Made by a program: the position numbers and the translations under genes
In this document: positions 8,521 through 15,915 of the stretch, in pieces
How the letters are laid out: each line of letters starts with the position of its first letter
How positions within the stretch are numbered: the stretch's first letter is position 1
NCBI GenBank assembly: GCA_000697335.1
Contig: JNEM01007023.1
Location: forward strand, 1-15,915
Direction: 5' to 3'
DNA length: 15,915 nt
From: Conidiobolus incongruus B7586
Lineage: Eukaryota; Entomophthoromycota; Entomophthoromycetes; Entomophthorales; Conidiobolaceae
Notes under the pieces: model-generated
What the model was told of the DNA's origin: nothing
The model's database searches: none
What the model saw: only the letters and a program-made list of their open reading frames with translations

Positions 8521-11500
8521 AATTAGCTTTGTTTGAAATTTTATTTTTCACAAAATTTCTTAATTTGAATAATTATTAAAAATTATTTTTTGATAAATTT
8601 GTGTAATATCCGAAGATTAAAATTTATAATGTTCATAATGAATTTAATAAAAATGCTACAAAAAATGTTAGCCTATATGTAATATTTGAAAGTGACAATA
8701 TTATCAGATTTTTCGATGACATTCATCATACGCATTTTTTACATTGTTCTGATTTTAGGTTTAATTTATTTGATCTGATGATTTGAAATGCATCGATAAA
8801 ACATTGGATTAAAATGATGTTTTAATTTACAATTAAGTTTGGTATCTAGTCTAATTTGTTTGTATTGTCCAAACTGCTAGTTCTTTTTAATGGTCGATGA
8901 TATCAAGATTTTTTAATTAGATATGATATTGAATAGACTAAGTAAAACCTTACAGAAGACCAGTGTAAGATAAGAGAATATAATAATATAATCATTGAAA
9001 ATTTAAATTTCACTGTTTATTTTTAGATTATTATCTTAATTGTTGAGGCTTTAAAATAGCACAATTTAATAAAATATTCACATAAAAAATACTTTGAAAT
9101 AAATTTGGATGAATAAAATGGATAATTTGCTATCAAAAATTAGTTATTTAAATCCATTGAATGACTAGTAATTATAATTCAATATATCATACTTGTTCTT
9201 AATGTAGTCTGGGCTGTCCATTGTTGAAATGTTCATTGTTGCTAATTATTAAATAGTAAATTATCAATTTTCAGTTTTAATACAATACGTGATTTAGACC
9301 GTGTCATATTTGTGGAGTTAGTAGAATAATATCTAGTTTTAAATGTTTGCTTTATCGGGTATCATTTCTATATGTTTTGATTAGCTTCCAAATTCACAAA
9401 ATGCAAATTTAAAAGTAATAAGAATCAATAGCATGCGAGATTATTAGTAAAGTTAAAAATTTTCAAAATTTTTAGTAATATGAATTAGATATATCCTAAA
9501 AAGGGAAGTTTAAGGAACGATTTTACTTCTCATGAATATTCACATTGTGATATTTTCAAATGCATATAATCAAACTTGAAAACAAACTATTATATTTAAT
9601 TTTATAAATACACCTCTGATATTTATATCTTCATTCATATCTTATTAATGCTCAAATTCTGATGACAATTTTAATGAATTTCAAGAAACAACTTTTTATG
9701 AATTAGATTATTTTCATGAAATATATGTTTGATTTGCAAGCTGATAACATATAGCTATACAAAATTCAAGAATCACTAATGGTATTATGAAATAAGGACA
9801 AAATATATGAAATCATTTACATTAATTGATATATTTAAATTTGATATTTTTACATCGCTGTCACTAAATCATATAATCCAAGCGCTCACAAGCTGATTAT
9901 ATTAACCAATCGTTTATTCAATTACGAAATACTGCAATTAATACAATTTTTCATTAATCTATTAATTAAATTTTGGCTTTGAAAATTTTAAAGTTATCAT
10001 GATTAGAATGAGTTAATTTGAATTTCATTTTAACTCCTATTTAAATATTGAATTTATTAATATAACTATGTAGTTTATAAAAAGATATATGATTAAATTA
10101 ATTAATATAAATAAATCAGGTAATAATATATAATAATAATAATAACAAATCAGGAAAAATTAACAAGTATTTATAAGATAAAGGATTAAGATCATTTTGC
10201 AAATTGTATTATAAAATAATCATTGTTTAACTTTTTTTAGTGTACAATATTCAAATTTGATTCTTAGATAAAAATAATAATGTATGGAACTATATATAGT
10301 AGTTTTGGTCTGAAAGAGATATCATTAAAAATATGATTAGCATGTATTTTTGATGAATTCACAATTTGAACATTATTCAAATTGTAAATAGCATTGACTT
10401 ATAATGATTGATAATATTATCTCTGTACAATACAAATATTTTCAAAATATAAATTCATAATTTTTCTAATTAAAATATATAATCTATTTCAAGATTCATA
10501 TAATTTATTTTCATTTAATCATTAAATTATAATATTCACGCTACTTTTAGTATTATTCTAATAATACCTTTTATACAGTCTATTTACAATCATTTATTTT
10601 CATCGTATATCATTGATGAGTATATGATATTTACCTAGGAATATAAGAATATTATATATGCTTTTAAACCATTACTAAAGCCAAATTCTAAAAATATAAT
10701 AAATAATTCTGTGGCATTCTTAATGGGTAGTGTATTTCAATCTAACAAACTGTTTCCTTTGAATTCTATTGTCTTTTGTTGATATTATCTGTATTTGAAT
10801 CAATAATTTTCAAAAATTTGAGAACTACAACTTATATATACCTTATATATCTATCAGAAATAATAAATAATTATTCAAATTGTTTGATAAATATTCAAAA
10901 TTAATATAATCTGAAAAATAAAATATTTGCTATTTTTATTAATTAAAATTCTTGATTTTAATACTTTTATTGTATATTATAATATATTGTACTATTTTTA
11001 TAACATAATTTCAGTGGATAACCAACAAATAGTATATTATGAAAATATAATCCAATTGTTTTCATTATTTTTATTAATTAAATGAATTAATATAATATAA
11101 ATCTTTTATAGAGTTAAATTCCAAAAGAAAAAGGTCATCATAGTAAATTCATTATTAAAACAAAAATTCTCTTATTTCATCAATTATATTTTGAACCATT
11201 TTAATTGAATTCAAAAAAAGTTTTATAATAGCATATTCAATTTATTCAATTATATGATGATTTTTATTGTGATAAAGGAAATTTAACTAATAAGTAATTG
11301 TTGGTGTATTCATTAATTTTGTTTTTAATATTTAATATTACCTGCAATTGTTTAGAAAATATTCTTCAATTAAAAATCAGTATTTTCAATTATTTGAAGA
11401 TTAAAATTTTAAAAATCCTATTGACTATAAAGTTGATATAAATATAAAACCAATACATGTGCAATTATATATTGAGTCTGAAATCAAATTAATTGATGAA

Positions 11501-12110
11501 ATGCAGTTTAATTTTTAAATTTATATTCATATAAAATTATTCAAATTCAAAATCCTTTCGATCAATAAATTTTATTATATGAAGTGTTTTAGAGACTCTA
11601 TCCATCAAAATTAGTTTTATTTTTATTTTTTCATACAACTGAACCATATATCTATTAATTATAATAATGAAAAAATGTATTTGTATATAATATAAGCCAA
11701 AAGATTGATTATTCATATTCATCAATAGTAATATTTGGACGCAATCATGACCTTGATGATTGATTACATATTCTGGTCACAACTCAAGGATTTAATCTAT
11801 ATACGACTAAACTATTATTTATTCACACATATCAGAGCATATTTATATTATAATAAACAACTATTGATATTGAATATATCAATTATGTTTTAGGAATTAA
11901 ATTATTATAATATCTATTCTCGATAAACTAAATTCATTTTTGCCCACTATGATGCTTATATTTCAATATATTTATGATATTTATTAAATCTTCTTGAATC
12001 AGTCAACTGGTTCAAAATTAGACGATTCTATACGTCTTTTCAACTTTAAATTTCCTAAACTTTGATCCCACATTTTGGAAATCATCAAATCCCTCAGATA
12101 AATTAAATCA

Positions 12111-12121
12111 ACCAATTGTCG
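12111..12121 (+). promoter_or_regulatory. CCAAT-containing element upstream of the reductase gene
   Basis: A CCAAT pentamer lies in the less AT-rich 160 bases before the reductase start, about 50 bases from the ATG. CCAAT boxes bind the Hap/NF-Y complex, which in fungi often controls respiratory genes. A match this short may be chance. Confidence 0.25.
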
Positions 12122-12166
12122 GATAAATTGAACAATATAAATTAATAGAATTAATATAAAAAACCT

Positions 12167-13084
12167 ATGAATTTTTTAAAAACTTACAGATATCCCATAC
12201 TAGGATTGAGTGGAATAACTTTAAGTTATTTTATTTACCAACGTAATGAAGATAAAAAGTGTAGACAGTTAAGTTTAGATAGATTTAATAATGTGGAACT
12301 GATCACAAAAGAGAAAGTTAATTGGAATACTAATAAATACGAATTTAAGTTTAAAAATCAGACTGATAAGATTGAATACAATACGATTAATTCGATTCAG
12401 ATTAAGGATAATTCCATGCAAATTCTGAGATATTATACACCTTTGCCTAACGATACGTGTAAGTGGACTCCCAGTGGATTCCAGTGTGATAAGTTGACAT
12501 TTTTGATAAAACATTATGAGAATGGCCCATTATCCACACTTCTTGATGGGTTGAAGGTTGGTGACAATGTTGAAATGAGAGGTCCTTACACCACTTATGA
12601 CTACCAGCCCAATCGCTATGATCGCGTAGGATGTATTGTAGGAGGAACTGGTATCACTCCAATTTATCAATTATTAGTCCACAGTTTGAATAATGATCAA
12701 GATCAAACCAAATTCAATATCCTATATCTCAATTCTACCTATGAAGATATATTACTCAAAGAAGAATTGGACAAACTACAATCTAAACACTCCAATAGAC
12801 TCAGCATTCAATACCAAATCACTAGAGAATTACCCAAATTAATTAATGGCAAAGATCCGGCTGCTGAAGCTAAGATTAAATACGAAAAATTCAACTCTAC
12901 CAACTTTAACGAATGGTTGAGAGATGTGTACCAAGCTAATCAATCTAACTATTTTTTGGTATGTGGTCCTGATGGATTCATGAAATCAGTGTCTGGAGAG
13001 CGCTTAAGTGAATATAATCAAGGACCTATCAAAGGTTGGTTAGGAAGGTTGGGATTCGGTCAAGATGAAGTTTATAAATTATAA
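12167..13084 (+). CDS. membrane-anchored cytochrome b5 reductase-like flavoprotein (Cyc2-like)
   Basis: This 305-residue single-exon gene encodes a ferredoxin-NADP-reductase-fold enzyme that should move electrons from NADH through FAD to a heme protein. An N-terminal anchor (about residues 9-24, YPILGLSGITLSYFIY) follows a short basic start, the layout of mitochondrial inner-membrane or outer-membrane reductases. The FAD motifs are RYYTPLP (88-94), then GPLS (120-123) and GDNVEMRGP (132-140). The NADH motifs are GGTGITP (159-165), NSTYEDILLKEELD (189-202) and VCGPDGF (265-271). The ending EVYKL is typical of fungal members. YTPLP in place of YTPxS and the tail QGPIKGWLGRLGF resemble the Cyc2-like fungal group, in which yeast Cyc2 supports heme attachment to cytochrome c. 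An ordinary Mcr1- or Aim33-type reductase is the alternative. All key residues appear present. An in-frame TAA at 12152-12154 fixes the start, barring an upstream exon. Confidence 0.93.
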   Translation: MNFLKTYRYPILGLSGITLSYFIYQRNEDKKCRQLSLDRFNNVELITKEKVNWNTNKYEFKFKNQTDKIEYNTINSIQIKDNSMQILRYYTPLPNDTCKWTPSGFQCDKLTFLIKHYENGPLSTLLDGLKVGDNVEMRGPYTTYDYQPNRYDRVGCIVGGTGITPIYQLLVHSLNNDQDQTKFNILYLNSTYEDILLKEELDKLQSKHSNRLSIQYQITRELPKLINGKDPAAEAKIKYEKFNSTNFNEWLRDVYQANQSNYFLVCGPDGFMKSVSGERLSEYNQGPIKGWLGRLGFGQDEVYKL

Positions 13085-14656
13085 ATTATAAATAAAAATT
13101 ATTATATATTTGATTAATGCTAAGCTTTGGATAGAGCTTTTATTTTATATCATTACAACAGATAATTTATTAAAATTGTTCAAAATTATTATTAAAAAAG
13201 TTCAAATCTTATTATAAAATAATAAATTTTTATTTTGTTATATTGAAAAATATATATATATTAACAAACTTAAATATCATAGGAAATTAAAAAATATATA
13301 CTAGAATTTTAAGTATTTTTATATCAATGTTAACAATAATATTATATTCTGATCTATCATTTACAATCTTTTATCTAATGTTAATAGATATAATATTGGA
13401 ATAATCAATTTTTACGATATCATAGTAATTATAGAAACTGATCGATTGTTTGGATTAATTGTATTTTACTTATATTTTTGTCAATATTTTATATTTTGAA
13501 TTAAAAAATGATATATAAAATTTTGAACAATAACATATATAATATATAGAAATATTAAATTCAAAATTTTTCATATGAAAGGTAAATCGTCATATATTTT
13601 GAAACTTTATATCAAATCAATTTCTGAATACAATGTCAACTACTATATTAAAGTTTTTGTTTCTTTTCCTATTATTAAAAATATATCTATTTTACTAAAT
13701 AATTATTATACTTTAAAATTCTATTTTTTGTTAATATATTATGAATTTTGTTTAAAGTTATTTCTACATAATGGACTTAATTAAATAAATATGAATTTCA
13801 TCAACATTCATCTAAAAACTCATTTACAAATATATATTATAAATATTTCATTATTAACTCAACTCATTTTATATTTTAATATATATTAATTGATTAATTT
13901 ATAAATTATGTATATATAAATATATATTTCAGCTCTTGCCTTTTATATATCAAAATATATCACAAATGGATTTTATAATTATTTGCTATTTTTGATATTA
14001 CTGTTAAAATAAAAGTGAAAAATATATACCATCTAACATTAAAATATTTTTATTAAAATTTTTTTAATTTAGATTTATTAAGTTAAAAATGAAATTAAAT
14101 ATTAATTACTAATTAATATAATCATTTAATTAAAGCTCTATGGTTAAAAAATGGATTTATTTACTCAAGTATCAAAAATTTTTATATAATAAAAATCATT
14201 TAATAATATTCAATTATTGACAATATTAAACAATTAAAACTATTTTTACCTGCCTCATAATTATCATAATTTAATAATATTATGATTCTATAGAATATAA
14301 CTAAATATATATAATAACAAATAAATCTAATATTTAATTATATTTTTTGATTACATTTGACAGTATTCAAAAAGTTTTTAAAAATATCTAGTCCAATTCT
14401 TATCATATTTATATTAATCAGATTGGATTTAATAAAATATAATTAAATATAGAACTCATAATATGATATTTTTGAAATTTATTAAATATTACCATCAAAT
14501 TAGATATTAGATTTTGTTTAAAGTATTTCATATGAAATCTATTGAGAAAATAGAGTATTAATATAACTATCAGGTAAATTTTCTACTTTAATAATTTTTG
14601 CTAATATGTATATATTTTAAATTAAATTATTTGGATATTACTTTAAATTTGAAATA
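13085..14656. other. AT-rich spacer between the reductase gene and the right mariner copy
   Basis: Nothing beyond short chance reading frames is seen. A 69-codon frame at 13575-13784 is dominated by Ile, Lys, Asn, Tyr, Phe and Leu and has no recognisable motif, so it is not called a gene. Confidence 0.6.
13091..13096 (+). promoter_or_regulatory. possible polyadenylation signal of the reductase gene
   Basis: AATAAA begins seven bases after the stop codon. It is close for a usual signal and such hexamers are common here. A weak hairpin (AAGCT at 13122-13126 with AGCTT at 13135-13139) follows and ends in a T-rich run. Confidence 0.3.
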
Positions 14657-14676
14657 ATAGGAAATTTTTTAATTTC
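14657..14676 (+). repeat. mariner 5' terminal inverted repeat
   Basis: ATAGGAAATTTTTTAATTTC matches the tip at 271-252 read on the minus strand and, inverted and imperfectly, the 3' end at 661-678. It directly follows a TA dinucleotide. Confidence 0.65.
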
Positions 14677-14750
14677 TAATTTTTCAAACATATTATTAGT
14701 TTGAAATAAATAAATATATACAAAGTTAATAGGAAATTATATATTTTTAA

Positions 14751-14766
14751 TATATATATATATATT
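14751..14766. repeat. TA dinucleotide tract in the mariner leader
   Basis: This 16-base alternating TA run is the counterpart of the 22-base run at 154-175 in the inverted left copy. Confidence 0.85.
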
Positions 14767-14818
14767 AGTTTTTTTGATTAAAAAATTAACTTTTTAAAAT
14801 TGGTTGTTTAATTTAATC

Positions 14819-15840
14819 ATATTTAAACCAAATAGTAATCATCAAAAGTTTTTTATTTTAGTATTAGTAAAACTTAACCATAAACCCTCTAAAATTATTT
14901 AAAATTTACAAGCAGCTTTTAATAATAAAGTATTATTTAAATCAACAATTTATTACTAGGTAAATTATTTTAAAGCTAAAAGAGAAACTATTCAAAACCT
15001 GTTAAAATCTAGAAAACCAACTTTAAATATTATTTTTTTAATTGTAAATAGAGTGAAAAAATATATTAAAAAGCATTTTTTTATTTCAGTTAAAGAATTA
15101 TCTAAGTACTTTAATATTAGTTTTATAAGTATTTTATATATTTTAAAGTTTAAACTAAAATTAATAAATAAAAATATAAAATAGATACCTTATAATTTAA
15201 CTAAAACTTAAAATAAAACTAGAGTAGCTATTATTAAACAAAACCTATTAAAATATTACTAGAAGCTTAAACTTTTATAGTAAATAATTACAATTGATGA
15301 ATCTTAAATTTTTATATATAATCTTTTACTAAAACACAAATCAAAATGCTAGATTAAGTTAAATCAACCCCTTTTATAAATCCCTTTAAATAAACATTTT
15401 GTTAATAAGTGAATGTTAATTATTATAATAAATTATAATAGTATATGTTATTCTTATTTAATTTTTAAAGGAAAATTAATTAATAATAAATTATATATTG
15501 CTTTTTTAAATAAAAGTATTTCTAATTAGTGTTCTCAATATAATTTAAGAAAACCTATTATTTTACATGATAATTATAAAATACATAAATCTAAAGCTGT
15601 AAAAAACTTTCTAATTAAAAATAACTGGAAAAAACTACCACATCTAGTATATTCTTTTGATTATAACTTATGTGATTATAATTGCTTTAGGTAATTAAAA
15701 AACTAGTTTACAAGAAAGAAAATTTCTACAGGAAAATTTAATTGGTTTGTGAAACATTAAATTTTAGTCTTTAATAAAAAAACTATTTTTTAAGTGTTAG
15801 AAGTTTGTTAAAAGTATAGCAAAAAGTTATGAATAATAAA
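14819..15840 (+). pseudogene. mariner transposase pseudogene (DD34D)
   Basis: The enzyme would cut and join the element's ends. The start codon is ATA where the left copy has ATG. The N-terminal region reads NHKPSKII, then KSTIYY and FKAKRETIQNL before a decayed Gly-Arg-Pro-like linker (KSRKPTLN), then a second helix-turn-helix (ISVKELSKYFNIS). The catalytic core has ITIDES with Asp at codon 160 (15296-15298), ILHDN with Asp at 251 (15569-15571), and YSFDYNLCDY with Asp at 286 (15674-15676). Ninety and 34 residues separate these, matching the mariner pattern. The frame holds without net shift to the third Asp. A dozen or more TAG/TAA codons interrupt it, mostly where Trp or Gln is expected, for example directly after DES, where mariners have Trp. 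A one-base loss near 15780 shifts the tail. The end coordinate is approximate. Confidence 0.88.
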
Positions 15841-15915
15841 AGAAACTATTAAATTTATATTATATATTTATTTTTATATATTATATATTCAAATGTTTAT
15901 TTATTTTTAATTGTA

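Larger units (their letters stand above)
7606..12166. other. 4.6 kb spacer between two divergent genes
   Basis: The spacer must contain the promoters of both neighbours, which are transcribed away from it, but no core promoter motif stands out because TATA-like strings are everywhere. No gene, RNA gene or transposon copy was recognised. Two features break the monotony: the CpG-rich block at 8471-8520, and a modestly less AT-rich stretch of about 160 bases next to the reductase start (about 12000-12130), which contains CCAATTGTCGG (12111-12121). Confidence 0.6.
14657..15915 (+). mobile_element. mariner DNA transposon, nearly complete, decayed
   Basis: The copy starts at ATAGGAAATTTTTT, preceded by TA (14655-14656), the mariner target dinucleotide. 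It continues through a leader with a TA tract (14751-14766) and the whole transposase frame, and meets the window edge. By comparison with the 3' fragment at 289-678, about a dozen bases of the right terminal repeat are missing. The full length would be near 1.27 kb, normal for mariner. Its leader and transposase start match bases 1-271 in reverse, and its last 370 bases match 289-666 directly. Many stops show that it is not autonomous. The family call comes from the DD34D catalytic spacing and motifs; the subfamily cannot be named from sequence alone. Confidence 0.9.

Noticed and set aside
8460-8525. A tRNA gene: the string CTCTTAATCCGA matches the anticodon loop and 3' stem of a Lys tRNA (CTT).
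   Set aside because: The bases before the loop do not pair with the 3' stem, and no acceptor stem, D arm or T arm with the internal promoter boxes can be folded on either strand.
11537-11725. A 62-codon open frame on the minus strand.
   Set aside because: It is rich in Ile, Lys, Asn, Met and Phe, has no recognisable family motif, and is isolated in non-coding DNA.
12020-12037. A small hairpin (AGACG, eight-base loop, CGTCT) upstream of the reductase gene as a regulatory RNA structure.
   Set aside because: The five-pair stem is too short to distinguish from chance and no known element matches it.
12275-12514. A 79-codon frame on the strand opposite the reductase gene.
   Set aside because: It lies wholly within the well-supported reductase gene in antisense and has no family features.
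13575-13784. A 69-codon open frame on the plus strand.
   Set aside because: The composition is what AT-rich DNA gives by chance, it has no motif or domain, and the flanks show no coding character.
14819-15840. A variant genetic code in which TAG/TAA is read as Trp or Gln, suggested by stops at Trp and Gln positions in the transposase.
   Set aside because: Both intact host genes use TGG for Trp and CAA/CAG for Gln and end in TAA, and the left copy keeps CAA where the right copy has TAA. Decay by transitions explains the stops.

Overview
The window is a very A+T-rich (about four fifths A+T by eye) stretch of eukaryotic nuclear DNA holding two intact single-exon host genes, 4.6 kb apart and divergently transcribed, set in long stretches of unannotatable AT-rich DNA and bracketed at both ends by copies of one mariner (DD34D) DNA transposon. 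The two host proteins suggest a fungus: a divergent F-box-like/leucine-rich protein and a membrane-anchored FAD/NADH reductase that looks closest to the fungal mitochondrial Cyc2-like group. Low GC, F-box-type genes and large AT-rich spacers would fit an early-diverging fungus (Conidiobolus-like Entomophthoromycotina, or another AT-rich lineage), but this is an inference from style, not a proven assignment.

Layout. 1-271: 5' end of a mariner copy on the minus strand, with an open transposase N-terminus running off the window at base 1. 289-678: 3' third of a mariner copy on the plus strand, ending in a recognisable inverted repeat and a TA. 681-5934: 5.2 kb with no gene seen; it holds TA tracts, a 16-bp tandem duplication and a GC-rich palindrome. 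5935-7605 (minus): 556-residue F-box-like/LRR protein. 7606-12166: 4.6 kb spacer between the two divergent genes, featureless except for a compact CpG- and GC-rich block near 8471-8520. 12167-13084 (plus): 305-residue cytochrome-b5-reductase-like flavoprotein. 13085-14656: AT-rich spacer. 14657-15915: almost complete mariner copy on the plus strand, cut by the window edge about a dozen bases before its expected right end.

The most informative biology is in the transposon copies. The right copy keeps the transposase frame from the start position to the third catalytic aspartate (codons 160, 251, 286, close to the mariner family pattern) yet carries a dozen or more stops, mostly where Trp or Gln is expected. 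Where copies can be compared, the differences are almost all C-to-T/G-to-A transitions at CpA or CpT. That is the pattern expected of RIP-like mutation or cytosine deamination, and it fits a fungal host. The two host genes show no sign of it. They are not obviously linked in function: one is a likely substrate adaptor for ubiquitin ligation, the other a likely mitochondrial redox enzyme. I found no evidence of a novel multi-gene system here.
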